Positions 34,901 to 46,998 of a stretch of 64,000 nucleotides of DNA are shown piece by piece. Source of the stretch: Caprimulgus europaeus (Eukaryota > Chordata > Aves > Caprimulgiformes > Caprimulgidae); contig OU015523.1 in the NCBI GenBank assembly GCA_907165065.1, forward strand, positions 119,686,246 through 119,750,245. The letters are read 5' to 3'. Numbering within the stretch: position 1 is the stretch's first letter; every line of letters starts with the position of its first letter. The translations under genes and the position numbers were made by a program. Under the pieces are notes generated by a model. It did no database searches and had not been told where the DNA came from. It saw only the letters and a list, made by a program, of their open reading frames with translations.

Positions 34901-37900
34901 GCATCTCTGTTCTTCTGAAAGAAACACTGATGTTTAAGTTTTTAAAAGTTTATTAATTAAAAATTAAAATTATTCTTAGCAGGAATAAGTCTAAATATCT
35001 TGGACGTTCTAAATCTAAAGATCTAGCTATGTGTTTTCAGGAGGAGTGAGAACATACAATTTTCTTTACATTAAGATATCTTCCATTGTTATATTAAAAA
35101 AAAATATTTAAAAGAATGCCTTTCCAGAGATGTATCTGAATGATCAACGACTTTATTGCAACTAGATATGTTGAATTCCTATGATATATTGAATCAATGA
35201 TGTGAAAAAATACAAAACAAACAAACAAACAAACAAAAAACAACCAAACTTTTGAATTCTAAGTAAAGAGAAGTTTGCCTGGGCACCAGAATGTGTCTGA
35301 ATTGAGTCTGGGTGACCTCATTTTAACTAATTTTCATTGGTGGCACCAAACTAAGGGTGGACAGTGCTTTCTGCAATGGACCAAATGTCAGTTGTGCAGG
35401 CATTACCGAGGGTGAAAAAATACGTATTCACCACAACAAGAAAAATATTGAGGGTGACAAGAAAGCCTCCACTGATGGTAAGCATCAATTGCACCATGAA
35501 GCACTGTTTCTTACATCCTGGAAAATATACAGAAAAAGGATCCAAAAGAAATTTCCAAATAAGTGTGCCCTCTCAGACAAACTAGACTACCCAGGAGGTT
35601 TGTAAACTATTCATGAAGGAGATATATAGCACAAACTGTTACCCATATGACCTACCCAGCTCAAGACATCAGATATAGAGGCCACATATAAGCAAATACG
35701 TAAAGCTCACACTTGTGTGATTGCGTCTACTGATACAATAAGCCTAAGATATCATCTCTGGGAGCCAAAAATTCCTGTGTAGGAAAAAAAATGAAGCAGC
35801 AGATATTACTGTCCTTTAGTGAGAGTGATCTTCTGTTTGAAAAAGCTACAGGTTACAACTGCTTACACAAGGTTAGATAAAACAGGAAAATTGAAAAAGG
35901 AAGAGGAGAAGGAGCTGTAAATAAAGGTCATATAGACAGAAGCCCACATCTGCAGGTTGCCTGAGGAAGCTGAATAATCCTGTCTGTATATCAGGGATGA
36001 TAGAGTGCTGGAAAGTCAGGTTAATGGGAGACATTATGTAGTGCTTTTTTTCTCTACTTTTCCCATTTTCCCACTCCTCCAATCCTATATTTGTAATTGG
36101 AGAAACTCTGTCCCCGATTTCAATAAGAACTGTAGGGTATGGTTGGTTTTGAGAATGTTTTGCCTTGGGTTCATTGTGTCAGTGAGATCTGAGAATCAGC
36201 TATATGGTTAAAACCTCTATCATTCGAGGTACAACTCTCAGTGTCTTCTCCCACAAGGGTTCTCTAATTGATATTGTCTTTTAAAAAAATTACTTTTAAG
36301 GATTTAATTAACACAGAGTACTGACATTTTTTTAGGTTTAAGCTGAAACTGTTTCATCAGTAAATACTTTAATCATTCTTTGTTCTTTCTCTCTTTTTTC
36401 ACTTTTTACTTGACATTAAAAAATGGCTTGATTTTTCAATTTAACAAATGCAAAATATAGCAGAAGACGATTCTGATGCCCCTCTAAATATTTTATTATG
36501 TAAGGAAAGTACATAAAATGTTGAGATCAGTTATTTTGTTTATTTTTAACTATTTTTTCCATCTTTGGTGCTAAAACAGAAGTACCTCCTCCTAGATTCT
36601 CCTACTTCCTCAAACTAATTCTTCCATTTCTTTCCTAATTTTCTGGAAAAAAAAAGTTTTTGATCTAGCATTATTAGTCCTTATTCAGCAATCCTTAATA
36701 GTTATTAAGATTTCAAGTAGACCACATGAGGTTTTTTACGTTAAAATAAGCTGAACATGCATATTTCAGTTGTTGCCCTAAAGACACTGTGAATCAGATT
36801 TCATTACTCCATTACTCTTTAAGAAAAAAAAAAAAAAAATCCCTAAAACTGATGTTATTAGCTTTTTCTCTTTTCAGATTTACTCATTTTTCTCTGCAAG
36901 CTTTTCATCAGGTTATTAAAAACTACCCAGATTTCTCCTAACAAATATTGTTGCATTTTCATCTTCAATGCTGCTCTCCTTTCTAGTACCTTCTGTGAAT
37001 TGAACTCTCCATCCATCACATCACACAGTAGTAAGCACTCCATCGTACACTGACACCATCCTTCTCTTCTCCTTGAAGATTTTAATTCTGAACTATGACA
37101 TATTCAGCTTCCTCTGTCCAGGCTGCCACGGTTGCCCTCAGTCTGGACACTTTCTTTCTGCCTTGGTGCTGCTTTCATTAGACATGAACAGGATATCCAT
37201 CCTCTTGGTTATTCTGCTTCTGCTTATTACTTTGTCTCTGACATTTTTTTTGTCCGTATTTGTTCTGAACTGATGATTGGCATTGTTTGGAGGTTTTCCC
37301 CAGACAGTTTTGCTGTCCTTGGTACTATGATGCATTTCTCCAGGGTGAAATCCTTCTCTCAGCAGTCTCTCCAGCCATGTAGGGTCAGACATCCCACAGC
37401 CTGTTCTGTCAATTAATGAACCTCTAATGTTCCCAAATTACATGGAGATGTTGGAATTTCAAATTCCTTAATTTGCTTTTAGTTTTGGAATAAAAAAACC
37501 CGACAGTATATCTCTTTGAAACCTCATACTGACACCATAAGAGCCATCAGACACCTCTCATCGCTTTCCTAGGAATTTTGCCATTTTGGTGGGCTGTAAC
37601 ACCCATTCACTCCCTTTTCCTTGTGTCCATTATTTTTGAAGATCCATTTGTGAGAATAAAACTTGGTTGCAATTTCTGGGTTCTATATGAGCCATTTCTG
37701 TTTGCTACTGCTTTTGTTTGTTCTTACCTCCTGTGAGTCTCCCTAGACTGGCTGCTGCCACACTGCATTTTATGAATCCTATGGCTGGATAATAAGAAGG
37801 TACCACATTTTTAAACACATGCTGGCTATTTATTAAAACAATTATTTAAGATATTCAGTCTCTCTGCTGTGCATACCAGCCATGCACACAGCAGTAAACT

Positions 37901-38629
37901 CTCCTTTTGCAATCTCTGGTTCTGCTCCAACTTTTATTCAAGCGGTTGCAATGAGATAAATGACAGAGAAAGTGAAGCATTTCATATGGAAGGTTAGTCC
38001 TGCATTCCAATAGCCTTGCTGTTATTAGGAAATCATTCAATTCAGAATTTCATTTTGGTCAGTGTCATCTCATTACAGTTAATCGTATCCCACATTGCTA
38101 CTAAATTATTCTGTCACTCTTAATTTCAGGCACATCTCAGTGTTGTTACTTAGGATATGTGTGCAGCACAGTGCCAGAGTTGTGTGGTTTTCTCAAGCTA
38201 ACTCAGGTACTGGTGAGCAGTCCAAATGTCTTAATACAACACCCTGACCCAAGTATCATCCTTAATATATTAACAATACTCCCATGCAGGCTGAGTGTTA
38301 TGGAAATGGAACAATCAATATTTACTCCTCAAGTTCAGCTGGTTTCACAGAGTTGCAGCTCCGTGATCTATCTCCTTTCTAGGTAATTTTATCACATGAT
38401 GATACAGATGTGCACTGTGACATTGGGGATAATGCATAATGGGAGACTGATTTGCAGCATTTAAGACCTTGGTTTCAACCTGAATTTGTGATGAGGGGAA
38501 GCTGGGAAGCTGCGAAGCTGCTATGGTATGTTGTGCTCAATATTTGTAAAGGTAGCAGGGAGAAAAGGGAGTTATAGATTCTGTCATCCCATGGCCTCCT
38601 CCAAATTGGTCTGCACCTGAGGTCTATTT
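34901..38629. other. AT-rich unique sequence; one low-stop stretch, no gene proved
   Basis: Includes an AAAC run (35214-35235) and a stretch at 35351-35605 open in two plus frames and one minus frame, with a donor-like GGTAAGC near 35478. The plus strand at 36540-37060 is pyrimidine-rich. Overlapping frames at 37073-37416 have no domain. No host exon can be supported firmly. Confidence 0.45.
35214..35235. repeat. (AAAC)n microsatellite
   Basis: About five AAAC units, flanked by A-rich sequence. Confidence 0.9.
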
Positions 38630-38710
38630 ATGGCTCAACCACTAACCTTATGCATCACTTTGAACAACACATTTCACCTCTCTGTGATAGCTAGTCTCCT
38701 ATCCTTGGTC
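38630..38710 (+). repeat. MIR-like SINE relic
   Basis: ATCACTTTGAACAACACATT followed by TCACCTCTCTGTGATAG and CTCCTATCCTTGG resembles MIR in plus orientation (GTGTGACCTTGGGCAAGTCACTTAACCTCTCTGTGCCTCAG). The match is limited to about 60 bp. Confidence 0.4.
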
Positions 38711-40774
38711 TGTCCTATCCCTTTAGATTGTTAACTGTCCAAGATATTATGAATTTATATCATAATTTATTAAATTAAGTTTTCAGTCTCACTCTCAGCT
38801 GCAGTGGTTTCATTTAAAGCTGACAGAAATGGAGTATGCTGTCCCCTTTCCATGTATTGATGCAATAATATTTAAATAATCACAGGTGTACATCACACTA
38901 ATTATGAAACTTGTAATTAGAAATTCTCTGGTCTGTCTGTACTAAAAGTCAGTAATACTGTGATAAGGTAAGTGATATTAATGAAAATATTTTTGAACAT
39001 AGATATTTTCTAAATATCTCTGCATACTTGTGAAGTGAATTTTGATAATATTTAAGCCTAGCTCACCATGTCACATCTAAGCAGAAGGAGACACTGCCTT
39101 ATGGGAATAGGAGGTAGCCATCCACAAAATCATGTGCAAACAAGTAGTAAATATTAGTCTAGATGGAGCCACAGGATGTCTGTTCTGCATCAGAGAATGC
39201 AAAATATTTTCCATCATCCTATAACAAAATTTAAGCTGATAGTTCAGCAGCAAAACACACAACCTGGAATGTGTCACAGGGTAAGAGCAGGGACTGAGAA
39301 CAACGCCACTGTTTTCAATTCCTACAATAGCAAATGTTTCTAAGAAGGGACTTTGTCTCTATCAGCTTTGCACTGAAAATATCTCTTTTCTGCCTTTGCT
39401 ATTATGAAAAATGAGTCCTGAGAAAAACAAGGAACCAGAAATAACGTATGATTAAAGGAAGAGAAGCGTGGTACCTTTCAAATTTTTTTTGTAATAACAA
39501 CAAAAATTACAATCCATCATAGGGAATATCGCTACATAGTGAAAAGAAGTACGTGATTATTGACCAAACCATCTTCCATCTTCAGTGCTATCGGAATAAT
39601 TTCACCGTATGTGCAGTGGTAAAGCCAAAAGAGGAGATAGGTTGAAGGAATCTGAGTTAAGGTTACTGATTTCATTAAAAATTGCCATCCTAGCAAAATG
39701 TCCAAGAAAATACTTCATGGTCCCTCTTGAGGCAATGGTACTGTCTTCCAGAGCATGATTCAGAGCACGTAAATAAGGAGTGCAACCTTCCCCCATGACT
39801 CTAAGGACCTAAAGTTAGACAGTGAGAATACTCCTCGTTTTGTCTGCTTTCTGCTTTGCATTAAAGTTTTGAGTGAACTCTACAGACTCAGGGGCATTTG
39901 TCTGAGCTGTTATTGGATTATGGCATAAATACGGTTTTCCTTACTGTCATGGTGTTTCTTACCATGTCCTGCCTAAGTGATGCTCTGAGTTCGTGTCCTT
40001 TGGGACCAATGACCTCTGTGGACAGAACCTATTCTACTACTCCATGAGCTATTCTTTGCTGGGCTGTCTAGTTTTTAATCTTGTGTCTTTGTTTCAATCT
40101 AGCCAGAAAATTCAGATTATTACAAACATTGCAAGTCAGTCAGAGCGTGCAGCATGAAAAATGCATGTGCATGTCCCAGCATAGTACAACCATAAATGTA
40201 TGATGTGCTCAGCAGAGTTAGAGCAAAATATTTGTTGTCTAAAAGCAAATACTGCTGAGTGCTCCACTTCTCCTCCCAGATAAACCTTGCAATTTCTCTG
40301 GTGCTAAATCTTTTGCTCTTACTCTGTCATTGACACCAGCTGGCCTAATCAGCTCAGGGCACATTTTAACTCTCTCTCAGACAATTCAATCAGCCCAATG
40401 GTAGCTCTTTTCAAGCCCACATTTCTTGCATAACAAAGACACTAAAAAATGCACTGCAGAGCTACCTTGTCAAGGGGGGAAAAGCCTGGACTTGATTTCT
40501 GTCAGAAAGATTCTGCAGAAGTGAATAAACAAACAAATGAAACACTGCAAAGTCATGAGATGTAACTGGTGAGGGAAGATTTCTTCTTGTGCTCCCTAGT
40601 TTCATTCTGATGAGTAAAACAGAAAACAATGGCAGAAGCAGTGAAGAGGAAAAGAACTGGAAATGAAAACAGCTCTGCTAACAATAATTTACATGTTTCT
40701 GCCACTTTTTATCTAATGCTTTCTATCTGCTTTAGAAGTCTCACCATGCTCCTGTGAAGAAAATGATTTAAAGC
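38711..40774. other. Unique sequence, no gene seen
   Basis: No frame above about 66 codons, no splice context and no recognised repeat. Confidence 0.5.
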
Positions 40775-40880
40775 TATTTTTATAGAGGAAAACTGAGGTG
40801 AAATTGAGAAGAAACTGAGGGAGGCTGAAATTTTGAAGGTCACACAAGAAACTGGAAGCGTAGTAGGAAATGTAGTGAAG
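40775..40880 (-). repeat. MIR-like SINE relic
   Basis: ATTTTTATAGAGGAAAACTG followed by AGGTGAAATTGAG, and later TGAAGGTCACACAAGAAACT, resembles the reverse complement of MIR (CCCATTTTACAGAGGAAACTGAGG...AAGGTCACACAGCTAG). It is one of the better matches. Confidence 0.6.
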
Positions 40881-41882
40881 AGGCTCTTTTTTTTTTTTCT
40901 TCCTAGTTCTTTCTATTACTAGATTTTTTTGTTTGTTTGTTTTCATTAGAACTGTGCTAGGTTGTACCTGAACTTGTACGTGGAAAGAAGAACAAAGATT
41001 TTTTTTTTCTCCCTTCTCACTGCTCTACCAAGAGGTGTTGGATATAATCCAGTCTTTTGCATTCCATGGAATATGTTCTAAATTTCACAGAATTCCATAT
41101 GTGACAGAGATGTAGATATCTGATTAACATTATGCATCCTGTACCATAGAAATTTAGTTTAAGTCTCCTGGGTTAAATTGAATGACCTTGCATTTGCTGT
41201 GGTCAAAGTGTTTAAATAGGACATAAATAGCATAGTTTAGCTCACAGGAAAGGTTGGGCTAATTTCCTCAGGGCCCCAAGCCTGCCCAAAATTGGTGGAG
41301 ATGGATACAGAATGAACAGGGTTGTTGCTACCCTACATACTAAAGCTCTGGGTAGAGCTGCCTAAAAACAGAAATAGGAAGATAAGTTGTTTCACATTCA
41401 GCTGGGAGAGAAGAGGCACATAGGTTAAGTGATACTAATCACTGAGCAATTGATTTAGGTTTGGATCCTTCCCAGTCTTATGTCTCCACTGTATCTGAGC
41501 TGGCTGAACTGACATGTGGTCTAAAAATAATGTGCTCTCAAGATCCGGTTTGCGCTATGAAACTCACTTATGAGCAACTGGAGCTATAGAATAAAATTGC
41601 AGTCTCCTTGATGGCTTGTTGGGGCTATCATATGTTATGATGGAGGCAGTTTTCATACTTGGTGGGATGATATTATTTTTTTCCACTGTTAATGGTTCTT
41701 TACATTGATAAGTTTTACATTTTATGCAAACTCCATGTGACAAATACAAACCACAGGCACTGTAACCTAAGACTAGAAACTAGACTTGATACCTACTCTG
41801 TATTCCTATATCTCCAAAGAGATTTTTCTTTCTTTTTTTTTTTACTGGATATTTTTATCTTGTCTCATAGAAGATTTCACAA

Positions 41883-41912
41883 AATAATAATTAATAATAA
41901 TAATAATAATAT
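41883..41912. repeat. AAT-rich microsatellite
   Basis: A slightly interrupted AAT run, ending in about six uninterrupted units. Confidence 0.9.
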
Positions 41913-43726
41913 AAAGGTTTTGGATCTAAATTTTATTATAAATGCTGTTCTCAAATGACCATAAATATTATTATTCTTCTGACATCCCATCAGGGTATGA
42001 AATCTTGGTACTTTAAGAGGCATATGAAAAAAACCCTTGTTATTTTTATGATCTTTTGCTACATTGTTAATTCTGTCAAATTAGATTACCTTTTGTAAGT
42101 GTGCAGTAGTTGGAAGACATTTTTATTAGCATGTTCATGGTAATGGCACCATTTCAGTTCAACTGGACAAGAAAATAAATAAACATTAATAATATACATG
42201 TACTGCATTAAAGAAAACCGGACCACAAAAGTAGTATGGCAAAACCAGTCATGCACCTACTTATTTTCATTGCTTCCTTTAGCACAGTGGATAGTTTCTT
42301 GTTCAGATTAATCCATGTGTCATGTCTCCAATCCACTTCCTGGAAAGAAATCATTCGACAATGTGCCCCCAAGGAGCATTTGGCATTTCTTTTGCAGAAA
42401 TTCTCTGCTTCATAAAAAAAGATTTCACCACTATTTTATGTCCATTGACATGTTATTATTTTTCTCCTTGCCTACAAAGCCAGTACAACTGAAGAGGTAT
42501 TTCCAGCCTGTGGGACTGTGTCCCTCTTTGGAAGGAGAAGAGTGAGAACAGAGATTAATGAAATCCAACTTTGAGTAATATTTATTTATTTTGGATAGCA
42601 ACTGCCAGGGCTAGTGTGGCAGTTGAAAAACCCATAGTGCTGGTGAGAATGTCTCTTAGGGTTTAAGCTCAGCCTTTACCAAATTGTTACTCTGCTCTGA
42701 GAATTCAAAACCAAATAAGGGACTGATGTTTTTTAAGTCATGTCAGCATATTCTGACATAGGGGAACAGTGGAATTACCAGTGTTAATCACCCCCTTCTC
42801 CTGGAAAACATATTGAACATTACAGAGCTGCTTCAGAGGGCTTTTTATGCTACAGATTTGGGTGACCAGGAGTTCAGTTGGTCCTTATATAAAAATAGTT
42901 GATCCAGCTCCTAATTTTGTTAATGGTGAATTCCCATTCACACCCTGGTAAAAATTCTTGCCCTTATAGGCATTTTCTGCATTGCGTTTTCTGAGCTTTC
43001 CTCTTTATTTTTCATTTTACATCAGTCTTCACTGGTTTGGCACACACTTTGGCAGTGCAGGGTCAACACCTCATGTTAGAAGAGAATTTCATGTTATTCA
43101 AAAACTTGCCCTAGAATGCAGAGATAAACTTTGATTCAGACTTTACTAGTTGCCTTATGCAAAGACTAAGCATAAAGATTCCCAGAGGGGACAGAGAGTG
43201 CCACTATGAAGCTTGAGGCCCTGTACACAAGATGTGTGTCTCAACACCTGAAGATACCATTGAATCCCACTGAAGGATCAACAGTTTTCTCTTTGAATAA
43301 AATACAGAATTTCTTCTATCAGGTTTTGCAGTAGCAAGAGACATTCTCTTACTTGGAAATACGAACTTAAACAATGTTGGTGTCTTTTCTCATTTGCTGA
43401 GCTTTAGTTGCAGTGTTCTTGCGCTTCGACATTAACTGTAGCCAGAAATGGGTAATATGAAAGATAATATAACTTTACAAAACTTCTGAGTAAAGCCCAC
43501 ACAGAGGATAACATGGCCACATAAACAGTTCATCACAACCAAAGTTATTTCTCTGAGTGCCAAAACAACAAATAGTGGCTGGCATCTTCTGTAGCATTGC
43601 CAGTACCTGACTGAAGCTGAACAGAAATATGTACTGGCTTTCTGATTCCTCAGTGAATGGCAAAGGTAAAAATGATGCCTTGCCTAGATGACTTGGCCAC
43701 ACTTTTTACTATAAGTTTCTAGGGTG

Positions 43727-43770
43727 AAACAAACAAACAAACAAACAAACAAACAAACAAACAAACAAAC
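43727..43770. repeat. (AAAC)11 microsatellite
   Basis: Eleven perfect AAAC units over 44 bp, the longest pure tetranucleotide repeat in the window. The minus-strand frame across it reads as a repeated CLFV, an artefact of the repeat. Probably polymorphic. Confidence 0.95.
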
Positions 43771-46343
43771 TCTTTGTCCTGGAAAATAAAGATTTCCAAA
43801 CCATTTCCATGCCAACAAATGAGAGCTTTTGTAAGACAATGAGACTGTGAAGAAATGCTCATATTATGTGTGAAATATTTCCAAAGAAGGAAAAGAAACA
43901 GACTCAGATAAAGCAAACAGCTCTGTCATACGATATTCAAAGCTGCTGTGGTGGAAGCAGAATTTAGTCCTTTGGATTTGAAAATAAAACACAGCTTTCT
44001 AATAGCTCCAAATGTTATGACTTGTTACTAGAATGCATTACAACTAGTATGGTAGTGTGACAGTGTCTTAGTCATTGATCAGGACCTCACTGCATTATGT
44101 CCAGTTAAAAAAATTAAAAAGATCAAGCTACTCCTCTTCATTAGAGCTAGCTCACAGCATAGGGCAGGAGAAAACACATGGGTGTACATGGGGCAGCACA
44201 TGTAAATCAGTACAACTGTTAATTACACCCAACAGGGTAAGAGATCATACTCTGGAAAAAAGTTAGAAGACATCAGGATTAAGTTGTTGGAAAGATATGG
44301 GTGAATGTAAGAGGGGAAAAGGGCAAAGATACGCAAAGCAAATGGCAGAGGTTGGCATCATAGGCCAGTCTGTGATGGGAGCTGACACTGCAATCCCACC
44401 TGAGGAATTTTCATTCAAGGGTGAGTGGGCTAAAAGATGAGAATGGATTGAAAATAACTTCTGTTTGCTGTGATGGAAAATGGAAATTAATAGAGTTGTG
44501 TAAAGGGACTACTTTTGGAAAGAAACAGGCTAAGGAAAATTATCTTTTTTCAGCCTACTTAAAGGCTTTGGGCCTTCAAGGGACAGAGAAAAGGAGGTTG
44601 AAATGATCAAAATGTGATTTATGACAACTTGCTGAATGTTTTATTTGTACAATTTGGATGGGAAAGGCCAAGGCATAAAGATGTTGCAGGAGGACACAAT
44701 TGCAGCTGGATAGAGAAGTTGCAGACATCTAATTGCAACTCAACCATGTGACTTGCTGTGCTGGATATTGCTGACTGACGAAGTGGGAGACAAAAGATGT
44801 TCTGTGTACTCTTTTGCACTCCCAGGCTCTATGTCATGCAGAAAGAATCTGCAAAACTTACATATTATGAGGATATAAGGAACAAGACATAAAAAATTGA
44901 GTAAAATGCCCCAATTTGTAAGCCAGAGTGACTAGGAGAGAGGAGCAAAACCATTGTAGCATTATTTGTTGTTCATGATTGAGGTAAGAGGCTTCTACCT
45001 TGAATAATATTTATTAAAATACTTATTAAAATGTATTTGAAGCCTGCTGCAAATCAATAATTTGTACTGACAATTCATGGTTCTTTTCTTTAAAGCCTTT
45101 AGGATCTAACTAAAGAATAGAAACAATATGGTGTTGCTGGATGACTATATGCAGTGTAAATATAGGTGCTGAACATTTTAAGTGAAGGATTGGTGATGAA
45201 GCAAAAAGGATTATTTATTGAAACTATTTACTCAATACTGAATGCTGGTTAACATATATACAGAACACATGACTTATTCCTGAAGTTCTTATTAACTTGA
45301 AAGAGGAACTAAGCGTCTGATCTGTAATTACACATTGTACAGTGTTACTCATGAAAGCAATCTCCATTTATTCCTATGAAAATGCTCTTTAGCATAGCAA
45401 TGTGTATCCATAAAATTATTTAAGGTCATATGCTACAATAATACTTTCTAGGTGGGGTTCTGCCAGCACCATAATATAAAATACTTTTCTCTCTAGTGGA
45501 TACTCTTTATGTCAGTGGATTTGTTTACTGGAGTACTCTTTATAAGACATGTTGGAGAATTTAGCTCTCTACCCATAGTGAAGCTTAGGGCTAGCTGTAC
45601 TAAAAATATAGTTTGTGTTTTCCTACTTGTGAGACAGAATTTACTCTTCTTGCTACTTCTTTTCTGCAGACTTGCTGCCTTTGACTACTTGAACATTACA
45701 TTTTTGGATTTTTTTTGTTGTTGTTTTTTAATTGACAATTAAAAATTACTTTAATTGTAACTCAGGTTTGTTCTTTATGATAAAATTCAAAAGGTTAAAT
45801 CACATCTTTGATGTCAGGGCTAAGCCATGTCTTTGATGTATAAATAGGGGCAGTAAAACTGAAAGAGCCTCACATATGTTTGTGAGTAATTACTCTACAT
45901 TAATCTGAATTCAAGTCTGAAATTCACACTGCTGTATTAGCATATCAAAGGCTTTCAGAGCAGGATATTATTTGACGATGAGTTAACTATTTGAGATGAG
46001 CCTGCAGGATGCTAGCAAAGTCATATTGCAAATGTAAGCAAAAAAAAAATCCTAATCAGCAAATCTCCCCAAAATGTACAACAAAAAGAGGTTGGAAAGA
46101 CAAATGACAAAATAATTCTGAGTCTTTTATTTATGTCACTGGAATTCATAAAAGTTTATAGTTGGGATCTTGAAATACAGAGCATGGGACAATATTCAGA
46201 ATATATATATTCAAACTCAAAATGTATATATACAAGATATATGAATATAAAAATTCTTAGTAGGCTATGTTGTTTTTCCTTTCACAGCATAGGTCAAATG
46301 AAAATAAGCAGTGATGGAGCTACTTCTTAGTATATTATGTTTT

Positions 46344-46998
46344 TGTGATAGTTTCACTGGGCCAGACCTTGGCTAGCAGCCAACAGAGCCATTCACCCAC
46401 TTCCCCCGCCATGCCCAGGAGATAGGGGAGAGGACTGGGAGGCAAGGATAAGGAGGCTTGTAGATTGAGATAATGACAGTTTAATAATAGAAATTTAAAA
46501 AAACCTTAAAATAATACTAATATTAAAATAGTAGTGATAATGATAACAGTAATAAAATGTAAGAATGAATGATACCCAGTGCAATTGCTCACCACCTGCC
46601 GACCAAGCCTGGCCCATTCCCAGGTAATGATCCTGGAGGAGCGACAATCCCGAACCGAAACCACAATCCCAGAAGAGTGAGAGCCTGAGCAGAAGCCAGA
46701 GAGAGACAAAAGAGGAAGAGAACCTCACTGATTTACTGGACATGACGTGATTTGATCTGGAATATCCCATCGGCATATCCAAATAACAATTTAGCTTATT
46801 AATTTAAATATTCCTTACCTTCTTAAATCTTACCCTTGTTGACTAACAGAACACAAAGTCCTTCACTTCCAGAGACAAAAATGCGAACAGTGGTGTGTTA
46901 TCAGTGTCTCTCATAACAAGTCCCAGGCTGAAAAGCAAAACACAGCACTATTCTAGCTACTGAAAAAGAAACCCAGCACTCAGCTGAAAACCAGGACA
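46344..46998 (-). mobile_element. Solo LTR, avian ERVL-type endogenous retrovirus fossil
   Basis: On the plus strand it runs from TGTGATAGTTTCACTGGGCC to AACCAGGACA, so in its own sense it starts TGTCCTGGTTTT and ends GTGAAACTATCACA. It is about 655 bp. The flanking 5 bp are identical (GTTTT at 46339-46343 and 46999-47003), a perfect target duplication. The polyadenylation-like signal appears as TTTAAT at 46480-46485. It is clearly the same family as the LTR at 4251, sharing both ends, the CACGTCATG-type middle, the AT-rich region and the pyrimidine-rich tail. No internal viral sequence remains. Minus-strand frames at 46495-46782 lie inside the LTR and are not genes. Confidence 0.93.

Larger units (their letters stand above)
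40881..46338. other. AT-rich unique sequence, no gene seen; two simple repeats
   Basis: Contains an AAT-rich run (41883-41912) and (AAAC)11 (43727-43770). The stretch 44.2-44.9 kb is somewhat more G/A-rich and has several 60-codon frames, none with a recognisable domain. Confidence 0.5.

Noticed and set aside
43719-43916. Minus-strand frame with repeated CLFV
   Set aside because: An artefact of the (AAAC)11 repeat.
46495-46782. Two minus-strand frames of 95 and 67 codons
   Set aside because: They lie wholly inside a solo LTR and are not genes.
4251-46998. A 42-kb provirus bounded by the two related LTRs
   Set aside because: The LTRs are in opposite orientation, each has its own target duplication, and no internal viral sequence lies between; they are two separate solo LTRs.
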